Shown here: positions 52,402-60,762 of the stretch, one piece after another
How the letters are laid out: each line of letters starts with the position of its first letter
Position numbering within the stretch: the stretch's first letter is position 1
Origin: Tabrizicola_A sp964393035
GTDB taxonomy: Bacteria; Pseudomonadota; Alphaproteobacteria; Rhodobacterales; Rhodobacteraceae
Assembly: GCA_964393035.1 (NCBI GenBank)
Contig: CAYMRX010000005.1
Span: 310,001 to 374,000, forward strand
Reading direction: 5' to 3'
DNA: 64,000 nucleotides
Translations under genes and position numbers: made by a program
Notes under the pieces: generated by a model
Database searches by the model: none
What the model was told of the DNA's origin: nothing
What the model saw: the letters and a program-made list of their open reading frames with translations, nothing else

Positions 52402-53025
52402 ATGGCGAACACACTTCTGGTCAAACGCACGACTGTGGCAGGCCGTGTGCCCACCACCGCGCAGCTTGCGGCGGGCGAACTCGCGGTCAATGTCACCGAT
52501 GGCAAGCTCTACCTTAAGAAAAGCGTGAGCGGCGTCGAAAGCATTGTCGATGTCACCTCGGCCGCACTCACAGACGCGCAGATCTTTGCCAAGATCACCG
52601 CGCAGGATGGGGCGGGCTCCGGCCTTGATGCCGATCTTCTCGATGGGCTGCAGGCAAGCAACTTCGCGCAGCTTTCCGGCGCAACCTTCACCAGCACCGT
52701 GACAGCACCGAACTTTGTCTCCTCCTCGGACGCGCGGCTCAAATCCGATATCGCGCCCATTCCGGATGCGCTGGCCAAGGTTCAGGCGCTGAACGGCGTC
52801 ACCTTCACCATGGCGGGCAGCGATGTGCGCCAGATGGGTCTCATCGCCCAGGAAGTTCAGGCCGTGGCGCCAGAGGCCGTCGTCGAGACCGAAGGCCTGC
52901 TGCGCCTCGCCTATGGCAATCTCATCGGCCTCCTCGTCGAGGCCATCAAGGACCTCGCCCGTGAGGTCGAACAGTTACGGGCGATCGAAGAATTGCGGGA
53001 GGGTGCCGATGCTTGCGGCAGATAA
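52402..53025 (+). CDS. Tail fibre protein with S74 chaperone domain (second copy)
   Basis: A 207-residue protein. The N-terminus ANTLLVKRTTVAGRVPTTAQL matches fibre starters; the C-terminus is S74: NFVSSSDARLKSDIAPIPDAL and QMGLIAQEVQAVAPEAVVE. It shares TAPNFVSSSDARLKS with the first S74 protein, so the two domains are related by duplication or exchange. Confidence 0.88.
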   Translation: MANTLLVKRTTVAGRVPTTAQLAAGELAVNVTDGKLYLKKSVSGVESIVDVTSAALTDAQIFAKITAQDGAGSGLDADLLDGLQASNFAQLSGATFTSTVTAPNFVSSSDARLKSDIAPIPDALAKVQALNGVTFTMAGSDVRQMGLIAQEVQAVAPEAVVETEGLLRLAYGNLIGLLVEAIKDLAREVEQLRAIEELREGADACGR

Positions 53026-53896
53026 GGGGCTTTATCACTTGGGGCATGTAAGCCCTCTCACCTTTGGGGTCCATCTCAGCGCCACCCGGTTGACGCTCGT
53101 TGCCTTCAAGCCGATCGACCGGCTGGAGCGACCTGTCATCTTGGCCCTTGATGCTTTGGCGGCAACACTTATGGACCGCCCCTCTCGGGCAGGCACGCCA
53201 GAGGCCTTCTATGAGGCCCATGCGATTGAGGACCCTAAGGTTCCGGGCACACTTCTGGCCTATTGCAGCCATGTGACCTTCGACCTTGCGGATCTGAAGG
53301 GGGCCGATGAGGTCGTCGACTTCAGCCGGTTTGAGGTGCCGGTGGACGGGGCGGGGATGTTCGCCACTTGGGACAATCGGCTGATTACCTCGCGTTGGGA
53401 CAAAAACGAATTTGGTCAGCGCAACCGGGCCAAGCGTGGCAGTCAGATTGCGTGCTATGTCTGGATGCCGATTGCCACGGGCAGCTTCCATGACTGCCGC
53501 ATCATCCTGCCCAATCTGCAGGTCTTTGGCTTTGGCGGCACGGCTGATCCTGTCCTCCTTGGTTCTGAGGAGGCAATGAGCGATGGGCGTGGCTATCTCA
53601 GGTTCTATTGGTCGGTGCGGGTGCCAGATGATCTCACCCTCGCCCCCGAGGCCTGGGTCGAAATCCCCCTCCACCTCGCAGAAAACGCCGACGGCACGCC
53701 GCTGGCCCACAGCACCCGGCTAAAACTCGAGGCTCTGTCCGGCTACCTGCCGCAGACCCGCGTTGTGACCGATGCCGAAGGGCGGGCCGTGATCCGGGTT
53801 TGCGCTTTGGGCCTTCGCGCGGGCGATACTCTCTCCATCAAGATCAACACCGACCATTACTCCGCGGTCGGGCGCGTTGATGTGGCAGTGATCTGA
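53009..53896 (+). CDS. Unidentified protein of the tail-fibre module
   Basis: A 295-residue protein (start ATG 53009, overlapping the S74 end by 17 bases). It contains CSHVTFDLADLKGADEVVDFSRFEVPVDG and YLRFYWSVRVPDDLTLAPEAWVEIPLHLAE; rich in beta strands. No family recognised. It may be a fibre component or, since the next genes are modifying enzymes, part of that set. Confidence 0.55.
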   Translation: MLAADKGLYHLGHVSPLTFGVHLSATRLTLVAFKPIDRLERPVILALDALAATLMDRPSRAGTPEAFYEAHAIEDPKVPGTLLAYCSHVTFDLADLKGADEVVDFSRFEVPVDGAGMFATWDNRLITSRWDKNEFGQRNRAKRGSQIACYVWMPIATGSFHDCRIILPNLQVFGFGGTADPVLLGSEEAMSDGRGYLRFYWSVRVPDDLTLAPEAWVEIPLHLAENADGTPLAHSTRLKLEALSGYLPQTRVVTDAEGRAVIRVCALGLRAGDTLSIKINTDHYSAVGRVDVAVI

Positions 53897-53907
53897 GGGC
53901 TGGTCTG

Positions 53908-54603
53908 ATGTTCACCGCCCTTTATCCGAGCTTTGTGCTGGTGAAGCATGGTCTTCTCAGCGCAGATCTGAACCAGCGTCTTGCCGAGATCGCCATTGCG
54001 GACGCCGCACGCCACCGCGTGGTCGATGATGCGGATCCGCGCAATCTGGGAACGGCCGACAGCCCCTTTGGTCATATCCGGCACAATCTTCTGGCCGAGT
54101 ATCGTGGGGATCCGGTGATTGAGGCCTGGCTTGCTGCCGCGCGTGCCGGTTTGGCCGAATATCTGCAGCGGGCCTATGGCGCTGAACTGCCGGAAAGGAT
54201 CGACGCCATTGCCGAACCCTTTGTGCAAGGCGACAGTGGTGGGGAGCCCATCGGCATCTTCACCCATAGCCATCCGCGCGCCGATTTTGTCGTGACCTAT
54301 TACCCCGAGGTCACCTTCGGTGCCGCCGGGCCGCGGCCCTATCGCGAGGGGGCCTTGCGGTTTTACGACCCGGCTGGGCGTGGCCATAGGCTTTGGCCGA
54401 ATAGAAACACCGCGATCTTCACCGGCAGTTGGTTCGATGTCGCGCCGCGCACGGGCACGATGGTGATCTTTGAGGGCCATGTACCGCATGACTCGGCCCC
54501 CTTTGAGGGGCACCGCCGCGTTTGCTTGCCGTTGCAGGTCACCTTGCGGCTTCCCAATGCCCAAACCCCTTTAGACATCGGAGGAGAGTTCAATGGCCTA
54601 TAA
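53908..54603 (+). CDS. 2OG-Fe(II) oxygenase-like protein
   Basis: A 231-residue protein. Candidate iron ligands are H120/H122 with D126 in FTHSHPRADF, and H191 or H194 in EGHVPHDSAPFEGHRR; the arginines at 203-204 could bind 2-oxoglutarate. The double-stranded beta-helix pattern (VVTYYPEV, REGALRFYDP, GTMVIFEGH) fits the TIGR02466/2OG-FeII_Oxy_5 group. It overlaps the Cys-rich small gene by 11 bases. Likely a hydroxylase acting on the neighbouring protein; the substrate is inferred. Confidence 0.65.
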   Translation: MFTALYPSFVLVKHGLLSADLNQRLAEIAIADAARHRVVDDADPRNLGTADSPFGHIRHNLLAEYRGDPVIEAWLAAARAGLAEYLQRAYGAELPERIDAIAEPFVQGDSGGEPIGIFTHSHPRADFVVTYYPEVTFGAAGPRPYREGALRFYDPAGRGHRLWPNRNTAIFTGSWFDVAPRTGTMVIFEGHVPHDSAPFEGHRRVCLPLQVTLRLPNAQTPLDIGGEFNGL

Positions 54604-54853
54604 GGTCGGAACCACCATTGTGATTGATGATGCAGGCTCTGTGCCTTGGGCGCGGATCTCTGGAGCGCCGGCGGCCGGCTTGGCGGCTGGCGAATACACC
54701 AAGACGGCGACCGAGTATAAGGTCAGCGGCAGTGGGAACCTCGTCTCGACCACCTTCATCGGCCTCGAGTTCCAAAGTGATATGACGTATCACGATATTT
54801 ACCTGCGCACATATCAGCCTGCCACGAACTGCAACTGCCAGTGCTACTGCTGA
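54593..54853 (+). CDS. Small protein with CxCxCxC C-terminus (candidate modified peptide)
   Basis: An 86-residue protein starting MAYKVGTTIVIDDAGSVPWA and ending TNCNCQCYC, with C80, C82, C84 and C86 as the only cysteines. The strong GGAGGAGAG before the ATG suggests high expression. It lies between two oxygenase-like genes and just before a radical SAM/SPASM gene, the order of a ribosomally made peptide with its maturation enzymes. It could also be a small tail part whose end binds metal. No family recognised. Confidence 0.6.
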   Translation: MAYKVGTTIVIDDAGSVPWARISGAPAAGLAAGEYTKTATEYKVSGSGNLVSTTFIGLEFQSDMTYHDIYLRTYQPATNCNCQCYC

Positions 54854-54863
54854 GGGCGCGCGT

Positions 54864-55478
54864 ATGCAGGTTCAACGGCAGATTGCTGAGCTTTGGCCGA
54901 CTCGGGTCGGCTTTTACCTTCTCGAGGCTGACGAGGCCACCAGGCAGCTTCAGGCGCTTTATGACCGCGCGTGGCGGCCGCCACAGGTGGGGCGGAGTGC
55001 GGCGGAACGGCGGGTCCGGGGTATTATGGCGGAGGCGCCGGAGCTTTTGGCGACCGTGCGCGATTGCGTGGGCGATTATCTTGGCCCCGGTGCTGCCTTC
55101 CTTGATCCCAGCTATTGCGAGAACCGCGCGCTTCTCATTGAGGATCGCGCCTTCATCAACACCCATGCCGACAGCCGCGAAGGCGATGTGACGGCGGTGT
55201 TGTTCCTCAGCGGGGATGGGGTGGGTCAGCCGATCAATTCGGTGGGCAATCCGCGCTTTTGCCTGGAGGACCCAAGCCGCTATGCCGATCAGCCGCGGCT
55301 CCCCTTTGAAAACCGGTCCGCCTTTAGCGTCAATCCGCGCCCCGGCCTTCTGGTGATCTTCCCCGCCTGGATCCCGCATAACCAGCATCCCTATCAGGGC
55401 GAGGTCCCGCATATCCAGATTGTCATGAACTTCCGGGTCAGCATCCCGGAGCATCTGCAAGAAGAATGGTTTGACTGA
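54864..55478 (+). CDS. 2OG-Fe(II) oxygenase, TIGR02466-like
   Basis: A 204-residue protein. The metal triad is easier to place than in its neighbour: H101 and D103 in NTHADSREGD, H172 (or H175) in PAWIPHNQHPY, and the 2-oxoglutarate-binding R191 in MNFRV. The beta-helix strands AVLFLSGDG and LLVIFPAW frame them. It overlaps the radical SAM start by one base, so the two are co-translated. Confidence 0.78.
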   Translation: MQVQRQIAELWPTRVGFYLLEADEATRQLQALYDRAWRPPQVGRSAAERRVRGIMAEAPELLATVRDCVGDYLGPGAAFLDPSYCENRALLIEDRAFINTHADSREGDVTAVLFLSGDGVGQPINSVGNPRFCLEDPSRYADQPRLPFENRSAFSVNPRPGLLVIFPAWIPHNQHPYQGEVPHIQIVMNFRVSIPEHLQEEWFD

Positions 55479-56716
55479 TGTGGTACACGCTGACCTTAGA
55501 GGCCCGTGACGGCAGCCGTCGCAATATTCGATATAACCCGCACAGCTCCGAGATCAAGGGGATTGATCTTGGCCCCATTACGGAGCGGGACTGGCAGGAT
55601 GCGCCCCGCGTCTCGAAGGCGACGCCCTTGGGCAAATCCCGTGCGCCCAAGGTGCTCAAAATCCAGTTGGGGCTCTCCTGCAATTACAGTTGCTCCTATT
55701 GCAGCCAGGCCAGCCAGATTGGGGATGCGACGCTCTCCAAGCTCAGTGACGTTGACGCGTTCCTGGCAAACCTTGACAGTTGGCTCGAGGGCGCGCCGGA
55801 GCGGATTGAACTTTGGGGTGGGGAGCCCTTTGTCTATTGGGCGAAACTGAAGCGCCTCATTCCGGCGCTGGCCGAGAGGTTCCCGTCGGCGCGGTTCCTC
55901 ATCATCACCAATGGCTCGCTTCTGACCCGCGAGAAGCTCGACCTCATCTACCGCTATGACATTGACATCGGGCTCAGTCATGATGGGCCCGGCCAAGATC
56001 AGCGCGGGCCAGATCCGCTCGAGAACCCCGAGCAGCGGCGCTGGATTGAGGCGCTTCTGGCCGAGCGAAAAGGTCGTGTTGGCATCAACACCGTGCTGAC
56101 CGTTCAGAACTATGACCTTGGCGCGATCAAGACCTGGTTCCAGGAACGGCTGGGGCCAGATGTGCCGCTCTCGCTTGAAGGCGTGGTCGATGTTTATGAT
56201 GCCGCCACGCTTTTAGGGCCAGGGCGGTTTGAAGAGAGCGACCTCCACGCATTGCGGCGTGAGGTGTTTGAAAGCCTCGTCACCGATCCCCAGGGCTTCG
56301 GGCTCGACACCCGCCTTCGTGACTTTATCACCTCCCTGAAAACCCGCCGTCCAATCTCTGCCCTCAGCCAGAAATGTGCGATGGACCGGCCCGAGCACCT
56401 CGCCGTCGACCTGAGCGGCAACGTCATGACCTGTCAGAACACCGGGGCGAAGGGCGTGCACAAGATTGGCCATGTGGCTGACTTTGACGGGATCAAGCTT
56501 GATACCGCGACGCATTTTGCCTTCCGGGACGAGTGCATGGCCTGTCCTGTCGTGCAGCTCTGCAAGGGGTCCTGCATGTTCCTTGAGGGGGAGTTCTTCA
56601 AGCAGTCCTGTACAAATGAGTTCGCCTTCAACATGGGGATCATGATGGCGGCTGTATGGCATTTGACGGGGATGGTGATGGTTGGGGTATCAAGTCAGAC
56701 AGAGGCGCAGAACTGA
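55478..56716 (+). CDS. Radical SAM/SPASM enzyme
   Basis: A 412-residue enzyme. Radical SAM cluster: CNYSCSYC (C68, C72, C75); SAM-binding GGEP at 114-117. SPASM domain: C300, GNVMTC ending at C319, CMACPVVQLCKGSC (C353, C356, C362, C366) and C378, enough for two auxiliary 4Fe-4S clusters. All cysteines are intact. SPASM enzymes modify peptides by oxidative cross-linking or decarboxylation. The C-terminal few residues run up to the IS21-type remnant and may differ from the original end. Confidence 0.88.
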   Translation: MWYTLTLEARDGSRRNIRYNPHSSEIKGIDLGPITERDWQDAPRVSKATPLGKSRAPKVLKIQLGLSCNYSCSYCSQASQIGDATLSKLSDVDAFLANLDSWLEGAPERIELWGGEPFVYWAKLKRLIPALAERFPSARFLIITNGSLLTREKLDLIYRYDIDIGLSHDGPGQDQRGPDPLENPEQRRWIEALLAERKGRVGINTVLTVQNYDLGAIKTWFQERLGPDVPLSLEGVVDVYDAATLLGPGRFEESDLHALRREVFESLVTDPQGFGLDTRLRDFITSLKTRRPISALSQKCAMDRPEHLAVDLSGNVMTCQNTGAKGVHKIGHVADFDGIKLDTATHFAFRDECMACPVVQLCKGSCMFLEGEFFKQSCTNEFAFNMGIMMAAVWHLTGMVMVGVSSQTEAQN

Positions 56717-57920
56717 AATTTCCGGCATCAAGGATTACGTGCGCGAGCGTGAGCGGCGGACCCGGGAAATGTTTGTGCCGTTGGCCCATCCGCCGGGAGA
56801 TGCGCAGGCGGATTTTGGCGAGGCCGTCGCCGTCATTGCGGGTGTTGAACAAAAGGCGCATTTCTTCGTCATGGATCTACCGCACAGCGATGCCTATTTC
56901 GTGCGGGCCTATCCGGCGGCGACCGCGGAAGCGTGGATGGACGGGCATGTCCATGCCTTCGCCTTCTTCGGCGGGGTTCCGCAATCGGTGCTTTACGACA
57001 ACGACCGCTGCCTGGTCTCGAAGATCCAGCCGGACGGCACGCGCATCCGCGCCGCGCTGTTCAGCGGCTTGCAGTCGCATTACCTGTTTCGGGACCGCTA
57101 TGGGCGGCCTGGGAGGGGGAACGACAAAGGCAATGTCGAGGGGATGGTTGGCTACACCCGCCGCAACCATATGGTACCGATCCCCTGCTTTCCCGATTGG
57201 GACGCCTTCAACGCCGACCTTGAGGCGCAGTGTCGCGCGCGCTGCACGCACATCCTTCGCGGCCACAAGGAGACGATCGGCGACAGGCTGCAGCGCGATC
57301 TGGCGGCGATGCGGCCCCTTCCTGCCGCCCGGTTCGAAGCCTGCGACCAGACGGGCGGGCGGGTCAGCTCTCAGTCGCTCGTGCGGTATGACACCAACGA
57401 TTACTCGGTCCCGGTCGCCTACGGCCATCAGGATGTCTGGGTTCGCGGCTACGTTGATCAGGTTGTGATCGGCTGTCGCGGGGAGGTGATCGCCCGACAC
57501 CCGCGTTGCTACGGGCGCGAGGACATGATCTTCGATCCGGTCCACTACCTTCCGCTGATCGAGCGCAAGATCAATGCCTTAGACCAAGCCGCGCCTCTGG
57601 CGGAATGGGACTTGCCCGCAGAGTTCCATACCCTGCGCCGCCTGATGGAGGCACGCATGCTCAAGATGGGCCGACGCGAGTATGTGCAGGTGCTGCGTCT
57701 GCTCGAGGCCTTCGGCATGGATGACCTGCATGCCGCCGTGAAGAAGGCCCTGAAGCTGGGAGCGGTCGGCTTCGATGCCGTCAAGCACCTCGTGCTCTGC
57801 CAGGTCGAGAAGCGTCCCCCGAGGCTCGACCTTGATATCTACCCCTACCTGCCGCGGGCGAATGTCGAGACGACGCGTGCGGCCAGCTACATGGCCCTGA
57901 TGTCGGAGGCGGCGGAATGA
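56712..57920 (+). pseudogene. istA: istA, 5'-truncated transposase
   Basis: The DDE part of an IS21 transposase from about GIKDYVRERERRTREMFVPL to the end. The catalytic D in AQADFGEAV, D/N in SVLYDNDR and E in KGNVEGMVGY remain, but the N-terminal HTH is gone. The apparent start at ATG 56682 is chance, lying in the radical SAM gene in another frame. Its stop overlaps istB. Confidence 0.82.
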
Positions 57921-58681
57921 CCGAGGCCCCGAAGATCCTGCTTGCCCACCATCTGAAGACGCTGAAGCTGCCCACCGTCCTGCGGGAACATGAGAAGGTT
58001 GCGCGCCAATGCGCCGCCGAAGGGCTGGACCATGTTCAGTTCCTGTCGCGCCTGGTCGAACTGGAACTGATCGATCGCGAGCGGCGGATGGTCGAGCGCC
58101 GCATCAAGGCCGCGAAGTTCCCGGCCACCAAGAGCCTCGACAGCTTCGACTTCAAGGCAATCCCGAAGCTGAACAAGATGCAGGTGCTGGAATTGGCGCG
58201 CTGCGAATGGATCGAACGGCGCGAGAACGTGATCGCCCTTGGACCCAGCGGAACCGGCAAAACACACGTGGCCTTAGGCTTGGGGCTGGCGGCCTGCCAG
58301 AAGGGGATCTCCGTCAGCTTCACTACCGCCGCCGCGCTGGTCAACGAGTTGATGGAGGCGCGCGACGAACGCAGGCTCCTGCGTGTCCAGAAGCAGATGG
58401 CTGCCGTGAAGCTGCTGATCATCGACGAACTGGGCTTCGTGCCCCTGTCCAAGACCGGCGCCGAGCTGCTCTTTGAGATGATATCCCAGCGCTACGAGCG
58501 CGGGGCCACGCTGATCACCAGCAATCTGCCCTTCGATGAATGGACCGAGACCTTCGGCACCGAGCGGCTGACCGGCGCGCTCCTCGATCGGCTCACCCAC
58601 CACGTCAACATCCTTGAGATGAACGGCGAAAGCTATCGCCTCGCGCAAAGTCGCGCGCGCCAGACTGGCGACAACACCTGA
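57917..58681 (+). CDS. istB: IS21-family helper ATPase
   Basis: A 254-residue AAA+ ATPase of normal length: Walker A ALGPSGTGKTH at about 109-118, Walker B LLIIDELGFVPLS, and SNLPFDEWTETFG. It starts inside the istA end. Intact, but without full IstA the element cannot move by itself. Confidence 0.93.
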   Translation: MTEAPKILLAHHLKTLKLPTVLREHEKVARQCAAEGLDHVQFLSRLVELELIDRERRMVERRIKAAKFPATKSLDSFDFKAIPKLNKMQVLELARCEWIERRENVIALGPSGTGKTHVALGLGLAACQKGISVSFTTAAALVNELMEARDERRLLRVQKQMAAVKLLIIDELGFVPLSKTGAELLFEMISQRYERGATLITSNLPFDEWTETFGTERLTGALLDRLTHHVNILEMNGESYRLAQSRARQTGDNT

Positions 58682-58883
58682 TCCAAACCAACCAGACTTG
58701 GCCCTGAAGGGCCAAGGCGGCCAGTCATCCGCAAGCTAAATGGGGAGCGCGCATGACTGGCCGCCGCACATAACACGCGTCCCGCACAAACCCAAAGTGG
58801 CCCAGTTTTGCGCCGCCACGTGGCCCAATTTTACTCCGGCGTTGACAGTCAGCGCCGCCCCCAAACCCGAAAAGGAGCCCTTC
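58682..58883. other. Right end of IS21-type element and short spacer
   Basis: No gene. The first 166 bases are the element's terminal region with its repeats; the last 36 bases are phage DNA and end with AAGGAG, the ribosome-binding site of the next gene. Confidence 0.6.
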
Positions 58884-59225
58884 GTGGCAAACCAGAACGA
58901 CTTCTGGTCATGGATCATGACCGACCAGGCGAAAACCGCCCTCGCAGGTGCTGCGGGCGGCATCGTACGCTGGGTCACCCTGCGCGAGCGCTGGCAAGAC
59001 GGCGTGGCCTCGCTCCTCGTGGGCTCGATCTGCGCCCTCTATGTCGGGCCTTTCGTCAACCCGCTGATCAAGCCGATGATCGGCGACCTGGCCCCGAACG
59101 GCGACAGCACCGGCTTTGCCTCATTCCTGGTGGGCTTGGGCGGCATTTCCATCGCGGGTTTGCTGATCGACCTGATCCGCACTCGCACCTCGAAGGCGAA
59201 GGGGGATGGCGATGCGCAAGGCTGA
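58884..59225 (+). CDS. Holin-like membrane protein (second lysis block)
   Basis: A 113-residue protein from GTG 58884 behind AAGGAG; the frame upstream comes from the IS element. Hydrophobic segments AKTALAGAAGGIVRWV, VASLLVGSICALYVGPFV and FASFLVGLGGISIAGLLIDLI give about three spans and a basic tail, fitting holins. It precedes an amidase endolysin. Confidence 0.72.
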   Translation: MANQNDFWSWIMTDQAKTALAGAAGGIVRWVTLRERWQDGVASLLVGSICALYVGPFVNPLIKPMIGDLAPNGDSTGFASFLVGLGGISIAGLLIDLIRTRTSKAKGDGDAQG

Positions 59226-59307
59226 CCGCTTCCGCCACCTTCGCCGCGAGGCCCTGTTCTGGGGCGTAGCTGTCATGGTCGGCTTCCTTTTCTTCGTCTG
59301 CCTCTGA
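59206..59307 (+). CDS. Very small membrane protein
   Basis: A 33-residue open frame (ATG 59206, or 59212 for 31 residues) with a basic start (MRKADRFRHLRREAL) and one membrane segment (FWGVAVMVGFLFFVCL). It overlaps the holin-like end and precedes the amidase by 18 bases. Possibly a lysis accessory peptide; evidence is only size, hydrophobicity and place. Confidence 0.4.
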   Translation: MAMRKADRFRHLRREALFWGVAVMVGFLFFVCL

Positions 59308-59325
59308 TCCCCGAAAGGACATCCC

Positions 59326-59781
59326 ATGATCACCCAAGGCACTGACCGCTACCCCGTCACCGAAATCATCCTGCACTGTGCCGACACCCGCCCCGACTGG
59401 ATGACCGGGCGTCCCCTTGCCGACAAGGTTGCCGAGATCCGGCGCTGGCATGTCGAGCAGCGCGGCTGGCGCGACATCGGTTACCATTGGGTCATCGACC
59501 GGGACGGGGCCGTGGCGCCGGGGCGGCGCGAGACCGAGATCGGGGCGCACGTCGAATGCCACAATCGTGGGACCATCGGGATTTGCCTGCTCGGGGGTTA
59601 TGGTGCCTCTGCCGATGATCCGTTCGAGAAGAGCTTCACGGCAGCGCAGGCGGCGGCCGTGAGGCGGCTGATCCGCGAGATCAAGGGGCGCACGGCGATC
59701 AGGAATGTCTCGGGGCACAACGATTATGCGGCGAAGGCTTGTCCGGGGTTTCGGGTCGGACCTGTGATCTCAGGCAGTTGA
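59326..59781 (+). CDS. N-acetylmuramoyl-L-alanine amidase (T7-lysozyme-like)
   Basis: A 151-residue endolysin. Zinc ligands H17 (EIILHCAD), H131 (VSGHNDY) and C139 (KACPGF), with Y53 and K138 as in T7 lysozyme. GYHWVIDRDG and GAHVECHNRGTIGICLLGG are also typical. It cuts the bond between muramic acid and alanine in peptidoglycan. It is the last clear phage gene on the right. Confidence 0.93.
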   Translation: MITQGTDRYPVTEIILHCADTRPDWMTGRPLADKVAEIRRWHVEQRGWRDIGYHWVIDRDGAVAPGRRETEIGAHVECHNRGTIGICLLGGYGASADDPFEKSFTAAQAAAVRRLIREIKGRTAIRNVSGHNDYAAKACPGFRVGPVISGS

Positions 59782-60282
59782 GAAACCGGTGAACGCAACA
59801 GGATCAAGATTCCACACAGCACACAAGCAAGCTGGCAGCTTGTCAGCAATGACGGTAACAGAGCGCCGAACCTGACCTGACTAACATGGGCGCGTATTTC
59901 GCCATCGGCGGCGCACTGTCCCTGTTCGTCGTCGCCCTACCAAACAGCACATCCGTCTGGGTGCGCGTTTCAGACGAGATGTGGGGGGCCGTCTTTGAAC
60001 TGGAAATCACTCCGATCTGCTTGCCAGCACGCAGTTCCTGTCGCCGCGGCTGTTCCTGAACACCGGCGCGACCGCCATCGCCTGCGACTGCGCCGGGGTC
60101 TATGTCGAGACGGACTTCTGAACGGGTTGGTTGCCGAAGCCGGTTTTCAGGATGTCAAAGAGCAGGCGGGACGATTTCTCGTATCCGGATGCAATCTGTC
60201 GACCAATCTCAGGCGGTTCAACCCGAAAATGGGCACGTTCATGCCCCCGTTGACGCAGTTCGGTAAGTGCAGATGAAGGTTA
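59782..60282. other. Gap at the right prophage boundary
   Basis: No confident gene. A 57-codon plus-strand frame (59886-60059) and a minus-strand frame without a start (about 60268-60101; contains ASGYEKSSRLLFDIL and ends QPVQKSVST) have some protein-like character and may be gene remnants. The junction between phage and host, including the att site, should be here, but no repeat matching the left end was found by eye. Confidence 0.4.
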
Positions 60283-60762
60283 TTACCCGCGCGCATCGTA
60301 GCGCGAGAACACCTCCAGCGTACTGTCCCTGCGCACCAGCAAGACCTCATAAGTGTCCCGCTCGTCCTCCGAACCCATCCCCGGCGAACCGTAGGGCATG
60401 CCGGGCACGGCGAGACCGGCCGCGTCGGGGCGCTCGGCGAGCAACCGGCGAATGTCCGCCGCCGGGACATGGCCTTCCAGCGCATAGCCGTCGACTGTGC
60501 CCGTATGGCAGGAAAACGCCTTCTCCGGAATGCCGAGGTCCAGCTTGTACTTGATCAGCAAAGTACCCATGGAGACCTCGTCGGTCACCGTGAAGCCCTG
60601 CTCGCGCAGGTAGGCGACCCAGGCTTCGCAGCATTCGCAGCCGCGACCCTTGACGACGTGGATCGGTGGCTCCGCCTCAGCCCGAGCCGCTCGCATGGGG
60701 AGCAGCACGGTGGCGACCGCCGCAGCGATCACTTCACGACGCCCAATCAATGATCCACTCAT
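60283..60762 (-). CDS. DUF411 metal-binding protein
   Basis: A 159-residue exported protein. A signal with GRREVIAAAVATVLLP and ARA cleavage (twin arginine) is followed by CECC (C42, C44, C45) and SCHTG (C85, H86), the DUF411 metal-binding set. The family is found in copper-resistance clusters, as here. Its start overlaps the M23 peptidase stop, so they form one operon. Confidence 0.88.
   Translation of the reverse strand: MSGSLIGRREVIAAAVATVLLPMRAARAEAEPPIHVVKGRGCECCEAWVAYLREQGFTVTDEVSMGTLLIKYKLDLGIPEKAFSCHTGTVDGYALEGHVPAADIRRLLAERPDAAGLAVPGMPYGSPGMGSEDERDTYEVLLVRRDSTLEVFSRYDARG

Larger units (their letters stand above)
56712..58847 (+). mobile_element. IS21-type element, left end missing
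   Basis: The right end is intact: internal repeats GTGGCCCAGTTTT and GTGGCCCAATTTT precede the terminal GTTGACA at 58841-58847, whose reverse complement begins TGTCAAC as in IS21-family ends. The left terminal repeats and roughly the first 100-120 codons of istA are missing. The left border lies about 56712, right behind the radical SAM stop. So the element is a deletion remnant fused to the phage gene. Confidence 0.82.

Noticed and set aside
8304..59781. Gene transfer agent instead of a prophage
   Set aside because: The window has a recombinase, a repressor remnant, a full replication module and a GpA-type terminase with lambda-like heads, unlike the compact Rhodobacter gene transfer agent.
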